From NCBI GenBank assembly GCA_008508345.1, contig QNGE01000991.1:125268-189267 (forward strand): a stretch of 64,000 nucleotides of DNA, in the 5' to 3' direction. Positions 32,251 through 45,100 of this stretch are shown piece after piece (position 1 is the stretch's first letter; the number at the start of each line of letters is the position of its first letter). The notes below the pieces were generated by a model. It did no database searches and was not told the origin of the DNA. It saw only the letters and a program-made list of their open reading frames with translations. The stretch comes from Paragonimus westermani (lineage: Eukaryota; Platyhelminthes; Trematoda; Plagiorchiida; Troglotrematidae). Position numbers and translations under genes: made by a program.

Positions 32251-34529
32251 TGATTCCGTAACCCAATTAAAACAAGTGATTTAAACCATGCGAAGCTGAG
32301 TCCCAGATGCAATCAGTAGAGTTGTGACCGATGGGCCGCCTATAAGCTACTCGTGTGAGGTTTCGAACTATGGCAGATTTTTTTGGGGGTCAAGTCCAGA
32401 ATGAACCGAAATCTAGGCTGGATGAGACGATCTCCGATTCTACACATCGTATTGTGGTAGAACAATAGGCAGCTCATACCTGAGAGAGCGCTTCATGAAA
32501 GAGGGGTGAATTATCTACCGATGGAAAGTTTCGATCACCTGGACGACCATTACAAGCCGAGGAGAAACATGGAGAGCTTGAGATATGCCTAAATGACCAT
32601 TGTGCTGCACGACCGGTTACAGAACCCTCCCTTCCCGAATCCCCTTTCGACTATATACCAAAGCGATACATGTTTTGAGTCACTATACCACCTACGGAAA
32701 GTAGTCACTTATGCAGCTGCAGTAAATGAAAGAATTACAATGTCCGTGTGGCACCAGTCAAGAAAACTCGTCATACATATTCGAATCATGTCTCCTCACG
32801 CATTTCGATAGCTAATTGGCATACAACTCGTTTACGTTGAGATAGTAGACCTTGAGAATTCGCGTAGCTCCCATAACTTGGGCATACATGCATCCTGCCA
32901 AAAAAGTCATTCGTGGGCATTATCAACTGAAAAAACTACACCAAAGTGCGTGTCGTACTGAAGGATCTATAATCCTGAGTCAAACGGACATACGTTCTTA
33001 TCGCAAACCAATGCAGCCGGTAATGAGAGGCTAGTTCTAGTTCGAGTAATTGATCGTGTCCACCGTTTAACAAGCTCTATACACTTGAGAGTACCGGAGA
33101 TCGCACAATGATTTAAGAGTTCGACTTATGCCGTCAAACGTGTTCAGGGAGATCCACTTACCAACGGTTAGTCTGATGTAAAAGAGAGAAATACAAGGTC
33201 GCTTTTTGGGGTTCCCTCAGTAAAAACTTCGAAATTGATGGATCTCAAATAACTTTGCGGTTCTATGATCTTTGATCAACCTATTCGGCCAGATAAGATG
33301 AATGGTAATCCTGTTATGCAACGCAACATAAGTATACAAAAACATCAGATAGCTCTATACTTTTGTGAAAAGGTGTATTGCACCTTAAAAAACGATCGCT
33401 CGCCTCGGGAGTGGATTGGAAAAATACGACACATTGTTGAAATTCACCATCCTAGCCCACTTGCAAACAGGATAGACAGCCGATTTAGATGTAAAACAAG
33501 TCGCGTAGTAGGCAAAATTCAAACAGGCACGTCTGCCAATCAAAATGTCCCCTCCGAAGGTCCTGGATCCGACTATCAAACACGTCAGAGCGTGTGCAGT
33601 TTGAGAGATAGCAAAGATTTCGACTGCTAGCCACATGAGGCAAGCGGAGGCCAAGCATGTCCACAAACTGGACCAAGCGGCTTTTGCACTGACTGACCGG
33701 CGCAAATAGATCCCCACGGAAGCACACAAGAGACTGTAATGTGCAGCGCGTCATGGGTGGTGCCGACGCTGCTCCGCAATGGAGTAATCTGGACATTCGA
33801 CGTCCAAAATTCGCACGCCTCAGGTGGGCATACCGACCGACCATCGAACGCTCAGTCATGACGTGCGTCGATCCAGTTTGTCCGAAATCTGGGTTATGAT
33901 GTGACGACCCGCATCACATATAGCTTTTTCCTTCCAAGTTGTCCCGATAAGGTTTTCGTCTATCTCGAAAGCACTCTCCGTGATTCTATGTCGGTTTGAG
34001 ACTTCAAAATATGTCCACTAGTATTGCGACACATCCTCGGAGTGACCTAAACCAAACGAATCGCTGGCACATTGGGGCAGCAAACGGAAGCATCACTTTG
34101 GGGTCTCAACACAACATGTGGGTTCATTTCAATGGCCCTCGTAACCGAGTTGGATGAATAGGTCCCAGCGGACCACGGCAGCCAGAAGATCGTGGACCGG
34201 TGGAGAAAAGGAATGCGGTCCGGATAGAGCACACCTCCGAGCACATGATGTCACAATGGCGTACGGTGAGTTGAGTAGGACACTTGTTAATGAAACCCAT
34301 CGCGTAGTGATGAGAATCCAAGGCGATGTTTTCATTTCCCCTCTGTCTCATCGCACCACTGGGATCTGATTCGTTTAGACCACTTTTAAGATATGCAGCA
34401 ATACCGAAAACAACCTTTCGAATTACTTGTACCAATATTGAGTCCCGAGAAGTATCAGGACAGGAAAGGAGAAGACAGTATTGGGATATCTCACAGTATA
34501 CAAAGTCAAAAACTGAACAGTGCTCACAT
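32251..34529. other. No firmly supported gene
   Basis: Frames at 33265-33630 (plus, 121 codons, ATG start) and 33485-33859 (minus, 124 codons) overlap and are both unrecognised; at most one could be real. No repeat of the window lies here. Confidence 0.4.
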
Positions 34530-34745
34530 TTAACCGCAGCCTTCACATTCAGATAAGCCTTTCGGCCAGTCCACTTGAGAAGGAAGCACCAGACTTGAGT
34601 TCCGCTCCTGTTAGATCTTATCAGTAGTGCACGTCTTTGCCCGGACCGGAGTTTGCACTCTGACCCCGATGTTTGTGAGACTAGTGTGGTTACCACATTG
34701 TCAGTAACCTCACAATAAGCATGACCGAATAATCAAATCAAAAAG
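34530..34745 (-). mobile_element. SINE-like repeat, minus strand
   Basis: Reverse complement of the family: CTAGTCTCACAAACAT is shared with 18250-18270. GGCTTATCTGAATGTGAAGG and the GGAGCGGAACTCAAGTCTGG block follow. It lies head to head with the next copy. Confidence 0.65.
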
Positions 34746-34789
34746 ATCAATCACAACTTTGTACACACTATTGATTGGCCCTAATTGGC

Positions 34790-34945
34790 GCAAAACTCGA
34801 GTCTAGTGCTTTCTTCCGAAGTGAGTTAGCCGAAAAGCTTCTCTGAATGTGAAGGGTGCGATCAACTGTGGATGGTGTTCAGTATGAAATAATCTAAATC
34901 CTCGAACTACTGAGTATAGAAAGTATAAACCTTAACAAAAAAAGC
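34790..34945 (+). mobile_element. SINE-like repeat, 3' part, plus strand
   Basis: It starts in the middle of the family consensus (CAAAACTCGAGTCTAGTGCT) and runs through CTTCTCTGAATGTGAAGG and GCGATCAACTGTGGATGGTG to a CCTCGAACTACT block like that at 27735-27905. Confidence 0.65.
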
Positions 34946-37900
34946 GTGCTGGACTATTTGGGATAACAAGGGGACCATAGTTCTAGCGTTAATGGCTTGG
35001 GAAAGATTGCTGAAGCACAGTTCATTGTGCGAAATTCATACTATAAACATACATATAGTGTGAAACTTAAAATGACCACAGTCAGGACACTATTGTGAGG
35101 AGGCTTCAGCTTGTAGTTTTCACAAAACTTGTTGACCACAAGTTTGGTACTTTCAAGTGCATGTAATAAATAATTTTTAAAGCTTCTATAGCACCCTTAA
35201 CACTGGCCACATTTTCCCCTCACAGAAAAATTCAGCACTCTACGTTTACACGTTAAGAGTTACTGTACCACGAATAATCCACATTGAGAATTTTTAACTG
35301 TGCCAGCGGGACGCCTTTGGCCCAAATCAACGACCGAATAGAATATATGCAGTGCAAGTTAGCCAACGGAGGGAGCGAGTAGATATTCCGTTCGAATGTT
35401 CATCCCACCCGACCCAACGAGGATCATGGGTAATAGTCGACAGTGTGTAGCGAACATGTTTCATCCACGTCGAAAAGTGCGTAGCATGTTATGGATCGTT
35501 CGAATAGAGTTTACATTAGGGTTGAGATGCCTGGAAAAATTAGGCTGTACACAGTTCAACAAAGACAAGAAAGTTCGATTAAATTATCTATGGGAATGAC
35601 TTGATGTTGGTTCGCTAAAGACCACCACACACAGCATGCATTCGATGTGTAAATTGGGATTGAAAGACGCTTTTGCATGACTCATCTGTTTTGAGGTGGC
35701 TATGGTCCCTGCATGTTGGTCATAGACGATAGTGTTCCAATAACAATCAACAATGAGGAGTACATGAAAGTGTACATATTTTAACAGCCAACTGAAGGCT
35801 TATACTAGTAGTACTGTTTGCAAGTATGCCCGCGGTTTATATGACACAACCCACACAGTTGAAAGAGTCGAGGAGAAAAATTGCCAGAGCAGAGAAAATT
35901 TTGCGCGCCATTGAAAAAAAACAGACAAATAAGAAGTCAACTGGATCTATTCGGAAGGACTTAAAACATGGTCCCTGAACCGCTTCTCCCTTTTGAGCAT
36001 CGATTAAACAAATTTTGCCACCAAAAAGCAGTTGTAAAACCAGACGATACATTTAAAAAAGTGGTTTACTGACTATCAAAAGATGGCACCCTCATTACGG
36101 CGTGACATCCACTACTAGCATGGATCGCTTCGTTTCTAGCAGACAGACAGTTCTTATCAAAATGCTGCTTCCACAGACCCTTACTTTCTTGCGTTCACTG
36201 TCTGGTGTTAAATTATATCTCCTTGATTTCTGGTCCATCTGTTGTGCTTACGGTTAAAAATCTGTCATCACTTAGATAGTGTCCCAGGGTCAATCAAGGG
36301 CAACTAACAGCTACGAGATGTTGAATGAATCAACTTTTCAGTGGTCGGTTGGTCGATTGGAGAAATAACGGACTAGTTACCGGCATGTTTCGACCTGTTA
36401 AAGCAAGACGTTTTGAGGCTGTCGTAAATTAATATGAGGTAGTACTGTATACTGATAATGACAAAAACGCTGTACATAATTGAAAAAGCAGCTTCACACC
36501 ACAGACTGACAGTAAGCTTATAAAGGTAGCAGTCCTATGTACCTGAATACGTAGAAAAGATAGATTAGCTTTTAGTAGATAGTTCATGACATCAAATAAG
36601 TCACGTTTTACCATGGTCGAAGAACGGTCAGAAAATGTACCTCGCACACTGAGCAACCGGTTATTCCGACTACACTTTGTATCGAGTAACCAGTATTCAC
36701 GGCGGAAATATCTACGGAAAGTGCCCCGGTGCATCTGTCCCAGATAGAGGATGAGCTACAGGGGAAATAAACGTCCACGATAACGTAACAAATGGAAGAT
36801 TGACGTTTATCCCTCACAAAAGAAGTCGGAATGTGCTACAAACAAGATGTCACAAACCGAACTATTTGCAAACCGTACTTCTTCACTAGAAAACTACAGC
36901 AATAATCTCGTACAAGTGTTGACTACTGTCAGTTCAACGTTAACCCAAGCTTGTTACAGTGGACATGTGACAGAACGATCAATTCAGATTGTGGTTTATT
37001 ATTCCCGATAAGAAAAGCTCATATTTACAACCTCATAACATTGACATTGTGACTCCACATAGCGAGATCTACAGAAAATTTCCTAGAACAAATAGCACAC
37101 CACGAGAGACACGTCACGGAGTCCACACGTTTGGTAGTCTCTTTTATTTCTGATCAGTGCATTGCGTTGAAAATCCGGTTACCATTCAAAACGTTTCTCT
37201 CATTCACTCCATGAAGGTCATTACGAGCTACTGGTGGGAAGAGTGTGTGCTGAACTTCTCACTATAGTACACCCAAACAGTCCAGACAGCCACACGCGGC
37301 TCATCTTTATTGCTCATCTAACGGACGCACGTCTCATACAGTACTTTTGAGCACGCTGCCAACAACATCAACGCCTTGTTTTGTTTTGTTTTTGTCGGGG
37401 AAATAAACCACGTTGGACAACTTCTTGTAAGTCCATTGTACGCAGGTGTTGCAATGCACGGAAGACAATGGAATCACCAGGTCATGCCTTCGGTAATCCT
37501 TTGTTCACCATCATTCTTGTGCAGAGCGTAAGCCATAAAACTACAGTTAGTTTTAACAGACGGATCAGTCCAACTTTTTTTGTTCTAATCACTTTAATCA
37601 TCTGAAACGAAAATGCCGTTTTATCGCACTGAAGCGATTTTGAGACACTGTGCAGCAGAGCAGCTGAATCACAAATATGGTATTACACACAGTTCATCTG
37701 TAAAATGATTGTGCCTATGAAATTCACGTGCGTCGTGCAACCCAATGTAAGCTTCCGATTCCAGTAAGATAATTATCAACTGAGAGTGCACAGAAGAATA
37801 TCTGATGGCGTGCAGCATTGAGTCATTAAGAAAAAAAACGCGAGAATATTACGTCGGCCGTTGATGAATCAGGTTTATCTTTCTTTTAGACCTGGAGAAC

Positions 37901-40593
37901 TGATAAAAAACGTTCGATTCACCCAACGCAAAAGTCTGTTTCCTCCACTTGCGTTCTTTTCCAGTTACCACACTAGTTGTTCATATGAAGGCCAATAAAA
38001 AACCGCAATTGTGCACGCCATCTGTTGGTGGTTGATCTGTTACGGCCGAATGCAGCCTCTCGCAGCCTAAACAGAGTAGGTACACTGGTCGAACTACTCA
38101 AGATGTCATCACAGCACAGAATACGGACAGCGAGCGGCAAAAGAACACGTAGCGGAATCAAGTGATCAAGATGATCTTTTGTTCCATCGAGGCCAATGCA
38201 CACCATACACCGGCGCCAAAAAGACGGATGAGTCAAGGCTCTGTCTCAGCTACCGCGCTGTTAAGCCAGGCTTAAAGTAGATCACTGATTGTTTGACCGC
38301 TCTAGGGGACAAGTAAAACTGCGTTGTAACGTGTGAACTTAATGATCAATTTGAACCAGATTTGAAAGTAACAGTAAATTCAGTTCGCTGGTTTTACAGC
38401 CACTGCGGCGTACACCGACGGCCAACCACTTCACTCAACTCCTTGTATCCATAGCCCATAGCAGACAGCACAAGGTTCTGGATGGTTGCGGAAAACGCTG
38501 CAAAATATGCGTACAACGTACTACTATATTCAGTGTTTTCTGAGGTATTGCAGTGGTGTGACTGCCCTCTAGCTGCAATTCATCTCAGCCTCCATATATT
38601 CGTGAAAAAGCCACTGGTTGTACGGATCAGGCGCGATGACAACCGTGAGGCGGACATTTGGAATGGCTTGTACAAAATGAACGATTCTTGATGTTCAACG
38701 ACCAATGGTAACGTAATGAAATATGTTCTATACTGCTTTTCAAAAATGTGTGGATGATTTACAAGAAAACTGTTATCAGTTATGTAAGAAATAAAGAATC
38801 CTCCGCCCACCTCACTTCCAAACTTTCAGGTGTCGGTTACATCACTGAAGTCCTCCCGTCCAGCTTGTACCGATAATCTTACCAGGTTAGGCCAACACTA
38901 GAAAGGGTTTTCAAGTAGATGTAAATCATAAACCTCCTCAGAACCTCTATGGCTCTGTTCAATTGTGTCTGATAGTTTGCAATATAATATATGTTGAATA
39001 TACGATCGATTTCCAACTTGAACGTGTTCGATGCGCGTGAGATGACAGGCCAACGTTGAGAGAAACACAACCGCTTCATGCTGTGCTTTCAAACAGTTGT
39101 ATCAACAAGTGGGCAAGTTGAACACTTCAACGTATCCACAGCTGTCAGAATTCAGGCAAAACCTGTTCCCAAATTTTAGTCCATTTCTTGTTTCGATAAA
39201 ACCGACAGCCTCACTGAGTGTTTGAAAAATCGACGCATGACAAACCACTGGACGTGGTCGAAATTTCTGAGCTACAAACTTCGTCACTTATCGGCAATTT
39301 GGTTGACGGGAAGTTATCAGTTTACCGAACAAAAATGTTTGACTATGTGCCGATCACCCATTCATCGATGTACTCCATGATTGGAATTCGCACACAGAGT
39401 ACTTTGTACATCTACGAAAACATGTATGTACACCGTCATAATCATGAGTTCCAGGCAACGTTCCAAGGTACAAACTTGGCAAAAATTTGATCGAAGAATG
39501 TGCATCTACGTATTTCAAAGACAATGACATACCAGTTTGCCTTGTGAATCTTATTTGAATACTTCTGAGCGTCAAACCGGTTAACCCTGTTCTTGGAACG
39601 TCCCAGCACTTGTCACTAGTGGTGACACTGTTCACTTGTGTGGGCAGTTGTGGTTACACATGTCATGCGAAAAAACAACTATGAAACACGCGTATTAGTA
39701 CATAGCTGATCACTATTTGTTAGCGATCATAGTGAGAAGTTTGGATCCGATAAGTCGGTCCGATTTAGCAAGGAAGTCAGTGGAGTGGCGACGAACTGAA
39801 TTTGTCATGTATGAGTAAGGGAGGACTAGAGCTGAATTCCAGAACAAAACAAGGATATTCACGGAGAAGATGATATTCAACCGGCGACCGACAAAATAGA
39901 CTGTTTGATCCTTTCTAGAAGTTTCCGCGGCAGTGAGGGCTAACATCAAATGTGTGATGCCTAAACTTTGGTACATTAAATGCCCACTCAAATAAAATAT
40001 GCTGACCGTATGATCAAGCGGAGAAGCTTAACGGCGCCTAAACTACATTGGACAGTCTGTTAAGAAATGTTGTCAGCTCTTTAAATAGGACATGACTTAT
40101 TTTGACTTTATTGAGTGACATGGTTTGTGCGTGGTGACCGATAAAAAAGGTGTTATAAAAGAGAAACCAGGGCAGTGGCTAAATCAGTTCATCGTACTGA
40201 AATTATGCATAACAGATTGGAATTTACAGAATAGATACCAATACAAGTTAACCAGGAAAGAACCACTTGCACCTTTAAAAGCTGAGCAAAATCAGGATTT
40301 CATTCAAAGCATTTTAGCGTGATAAGACCGGATAACTCAACTACAGCATTTACGTATAGGGCTACTGTTGACTCTACTAACAGAATCACCACGCGCACTC
40401 TTAAGGAAACAATAACACTGAATTATGCATCGCTCAGCACGTACGTACGTATTACACATACAAACATAGTGACTGGCAAACAAGGCAAATCGTTAAGGGC
40501 GTCCAGCATCGGCTGGCGGGCTCAGATTCGCCTGTAAAAAAAAGAACCCTTGAGCAGCTGCACTGTTACGTGCGTCAACCGATTGTCCCGAAA
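34946..40593. other. No supported gene
   Basis: About 5.6 kb with only short frames on both strands (for example 36429-36734 minus, 39218-39490 plus, 39713-39991 minus), none recognised and none with a plausible chain of exons visible by eye. It shows no similarity to the repeats of the window. Confidence 0.4.
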
Positions 40594-40772
40594 CCTGTTG
40601 CATTATTGAGGTCGGCGTGGATAGCTCGTTCAAAAATGTTGTCCAAGTTGAGGTGCTTTTGTTCTCTGGAAACCTACTTCCTCCTCAAAAACGATATATC
40701 CGGAATGCGAACGCCGTCTAATTCGGGTTAACACAAGACGTTCGCACCATACAGGTTTGGGTTAGGTGATGT
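40594..40772 (-). repeat. Left member of an inverted dispersed-repeat pair
   Basis: Its reverse complement aligns with 42013-42186 at roughly 80% by eye: GAACGTCTTGTGTTAACCCG, AATTAGACG, GATATATCGTTTTTG, GTTTCCAGAGAACAAA and CACCTCAAC. Translated, it reads DISFLRRK, a stop, VSREQKHLNLDNIFERA, close to the right member's peptide. Confidence 0.7.
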
Positions 40773-42012
40773 GCGCGATCGACAACTTCGTTGCGGGTCA
40801 CGAACACTATCCACTGCAACAAAATTGCCCATGAGCCTTCGAACTGATTTACATGTAACCGACTGCGTGCTTACACACATTGTACTAAAATCCTCGATGG
40901 TCCTCTCAAAATTCCCACCAAAGACAAGATAAGTAAAAGCCAGTTTAATACGCTGTTCAGTTGCCAGCTTACCAGTACGTTGTTCGCTTACATGGCTTTC
41001 AGGAGGGATTTCAGTACAAAGCGTGTGGGCACGTGATCGGTTGCCGGTAGATCAACAGATGACTGTTCCGCCACTTATTTTCTATGACGTTGTGTCACCT
41101 CAAACACAGGATCTACACGGAACGTCCACAAACATTGGAGGAACTCGTAGTGGCCAAAATCTCGGAATACAATGCAATCCCCTAGACTACCCCCACAGCG
41201 TGTGCTGTCGCCCTGCTTAAGGTGGACGCTATTGTACAAGCAAAACCATGGGTAACATTTTCGTCATCTTTTGTGAAGTCGTCGTTCATACGCCAGTGCT
41301 CTCTCTTCTTTTTATTGTTGAGTGACTATGATATCGAACCGTTAGTAGAAAAGCACATCTCTATAGCGGTAATTTGCAGACTTTCACACTTTGCGGGTTC
41401 TATCACCTCTGGATTAAGTACGGATTATGATTAGATGTATTGCGGATTACTGTCTCATAAAGGTAAGATCTTGGTTAGTGCATAAAAGAACACTATGCGT
41501 GCTATATTTTGATGAGCGACACATTTATCCATTGGTCACAAATACATGTTAACCAGACGCAAAATCTAGGCTGAAGACCGATTATTGGTCGCACAGAATG
41601 AACAAATGGCCTTTAAAATGCTGTCAGCAACATCGATAAGCGTAGGTCGTTGAGTCCTAGGAAAGCGATCTGGTTCCAGTATGATGAACTCGTTCAGACC
41701 AAGTTGTAGGCGGCTGCTGTCCAGCAAACTGAGCTGAACTGACAACAGTGTGATCCAACACAACTCAATATAAACGGTCAGACAGACCGGAAGAGAGATC
41801 GAGTCAGTCAGCCAAGGGCCCACGAGTCCGACGTGCCTTAGGTTGAATGGAAGTAACGATTCTACGCCGTCATCAGAAGCATCTACATTTACCGTTTGTG
41901 TAGCCCTGGAGAAGTCAGTCTGCGAACAAACACGATACTTGTAAAGAGTGCATTACGTCCCTTACCACACCCTGTCTAGTTACACCAGTACTCATGTGTA
42001 ACAAAATGTAAC
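40773..42012. other. Interior between the 40.7/42.1 kb repeat pair, no gene seen
   Basis: 1.24 kb between the inverted pair. Frames at 41023-41220 and 41222-41434 (plus) and 41566-41823 (minus) are short and unrecognised. Confidence 0.4.
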
Positions 42013-42186
42013 CATCTAACCAAAACCGCATGATGCGAATGTCTTGTGTCAACCCGAATTAGACGACTTTCGCATCTCAGATATATCGTTTTTGGGGACG
42101 AAGTGGGTTTCCAGAGAACAAAGACACCTCAACCTGGAAAACATTTCTGAACGAGCTGTCCACGTCGATCACGATAACGCGACAAG
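42013..42186 (+). repeat. Right member of an inverted dispersed-repeat pair
   Basis: Partner of 40594-40772. It is open in the frame 42044-42310 (88 codons), reading DISFLGTKWVSREQRHL and NLENISERAVHVDHDNA. The similarity of the two peptides, despite nucleotide divergence, hints at a former coding segment, perhaps of a retroelement. I do not recognise the family. Confidence 0.65.
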
Positions 42187-45100
42187 TTGTCTTCATCACA
42201 ACATGGATAAAATGGTCAAAGGAGACATGTCGACAGGAAACGAAACGACACGGTTCAGTAACGAGGTCATGAAATTGAGAGGTGCCAAGCGACGCTTAGA
42301 GTTCTGGTAGAACGGCCATAATACGTCACTTCAGAGTCCACAAACGACGTGTGTAACCTGAAAATAGCATGAAGTGCCCCAGATTATACGGGAAAATGGT
42401 TAGTTTTCGACTTATTATTCAATTGTTTGTAACTCTGTTCCGTTCCTGAATACAGCTTCCCACTATCTATCGGTCGGCGGGAAAACTGTCATGACAGCAC
42501 CTTCCGTCAGGGAAATATCGTAGTTTTACTTCGTCCATTTGTGTTCACCGGCGCATGCTGACTCTCGGACCAGCATTGTCTTTAAGCAACTAAAACGGTT
42601 ACGGAGACGTGTGTGAACAGCCACGCGTTATCGATCGTGGGCCGTGGACCGTAGGGGTCAGTGATACACTTAGGCGATTGAGTTAAGCGACTTTACTGGA
42701 AATGAGCGTACACCCTCACCCCTACACACAGTGCTCGTTCGCTTACCCGACATGGTTACGGGGGTTGTCTGTCCAACAAGTCCTGTGGCCTGAACTCCGG
42801 ATTTTGGCGCCGGGACTATGGTACTACACGCGCTTTCCGCAAATGAATTACCTAGGGGCTTATCGCGGAACAGCCCTAAGTCTTCGGCTAGTCGGTTCTC
42901 ACACAAACATCCAACTGCATTCCCAATGCGGGTGGATCCAGTGTAGCTGCCATCCTTCTGTCTGACTGGATAGCACGTGAATACCACAAACAGTCGGACA
43001 AAAAACGAACACAGTATAGTGTCGTCCTGTGAAGAGCAGCGTGGTTAGAACTTCCGTACAATACTGTCGGTCAGTCAGAACATGTGCACACCGACGTCCA
43101 TCTGTCAGGTAGGGACACACTACTGATGGGCTGTTTCAAAGAAAGGACTTGAGTATATTTGAGTGTGGCCAAATTCGACTAATGTTTACTCTATAAGAAA
43201 ACGAATTCGTTCCTGAAAACTGGAGAAACAAGAAATCGCCTACTAGGCAGACCGTGTCCACTCACAGAAGTAGGAAAGGCTCCCATATATATATTACAAT
43301 GGGTAAATCAGTTTGAATAACTCAGTTCCTTTGCTCCTAAAAGTTACATTCGACACGTGGTCCCAGTTCGAATTTGACCATAAAATTCAAACGAAAGGTT
43401 GTGCCTCTCACCTTACATGTGCTTTCCGTCTAGAACCATCCTACAGAAATATGAGAATTCAGTCATAATTCATTCATAAAAATTCCAGTCACCTTGAGCT
43501 ACAATCAACAGTTGAAGTTTACACCTTTGATACCACAAGGCGCCAGCTGCCACGTGATGTACATGGTCGCGCGCAGAAGGTAGATGCTGTTTGGCTGTCC
43601 ATCTATGGACAGAACAGCAGCGGTTAAGAGGCTGGAGTCTGCAAACCCGTGACTAGCAGAACAGCATCGTTATCTCAGAGCCACCACTCAGAATGCGTAT
43701 CGTTTTAAACGCCAACCAATTTGAGAGCAATGAGAATGATCCAAACTTAATATGAGTGTAGTTACCGCAAGATGGCATAGTGTCCGCGAAAAACTGTCCC
43801 TATGTGAACAATAACTATGTAGCTCACTTATTCCTTTGTAAGCAACTATTTCCATTAAATTGTTCTGTTTTCAAAAATGCGGTTTCAGATAACGATTTCT
43901 TCCTATACAATCTGAGAATTTGACAAAGGTTGCCGCGAAAGTCAGGTTTTCAATGTTTTTAATGTTAGGCCTTGTTTTAGATGTATGATCGGTTATTCCC
44001 CTTATTCAGCATGACACCCAATGTCTACGAATCGTTATAGCTTCCAAGTCCAATGTAAATTTGCCGGTTCAAAACATATACGGTAAACTTGTGATTTCCG
44101 TTCCAATGGTAGACATAGTACGCACTAGTAACTCATCACGAAGATCAGCCAGCTCATCCTAACCATACAGTTTAAAGTGATTAACATTGAAACATCATAT
44201 GTGTCTCATGTTATGGATTAGTGGTGCAAAGTAACGCTAAACTGATATGCTGAGAGTAAAAAGGTGCTAACCTGGTAAGAAATGATGACAAGCAAAAATA
44301 AACATACGTTTAATATCGATCAGGCTTCTTGAGTGGTCATTGGCGTATCGTCAAAGACCATCTGCACGAGAACACCGCATAACACAGGAGCTACCTGAAC
44401 CAGGTTAATTGGCGTTGTATTCCTTGGCTCGAAACGATGTATTTGGGAGTTATATCCACCTTAACCCCGACTTAAACGGAGCGATAACTGCATGGCTTGG
44501 TCAGCATGCAAGAGTGAAGTAAACAGTAAACGAAATCATTACCAAGAGGTTGGCCGATAACTTGGCTTTCGTGTAATTAGTGCTACCTATGTCTTGACAG
44601 TCCCGCAATATAATTTTACAAGCCTGAAGAACCATAATCGAAAAAGTGTCTGCCCAAATGTCTCGATTGATGAGAAGTGTTTACGGGAGCAAAACACTCT
44701 AATCGAATTTGATGTTTCTCACAGAAGCAATAAGTAGCGTCACTCTCGCTGTTTATGAGTTATATGGATCGGATCATCGTCCCACCCGTAGTCAGTCCAC
44801 AAGATGCTGAATTAATGAGCGGGTGAAAATGTATGAAAAAAATTAAGTAAAAACAATGAAAAGTCACAAAAAAGAGTAGAGTCAACAGTCACACGAATAT
44901 ACAAGCTAGCCACTGAGTACGACAAATCGCCACGTAGGAGGCGATTGCCAACATACGATATGAACAATCACGCATTTTCTGACAGCGGGGTGATCAAACC
45001 TGGTCACGTTGCGATTTCCCCCAAATACTAGCAACCACACATTGTCAATGCGGTATGTGATAAGCGCTTTGAAGGTGTGAACCAGCTGGCTATCGGTCGC

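Noticed and set aside
33265..33859. Overlapping frames of 121 and 124 codons on opposite strands
   Set aside because: Neither shows a domain; overlap of two long frames in one patch is commonly accidental.
34124..34696. 190-codon minus-strand open frame
   Set aside because: It starts with a non-ATG codon and its first third runs through a SINE-like copy. No known domain.
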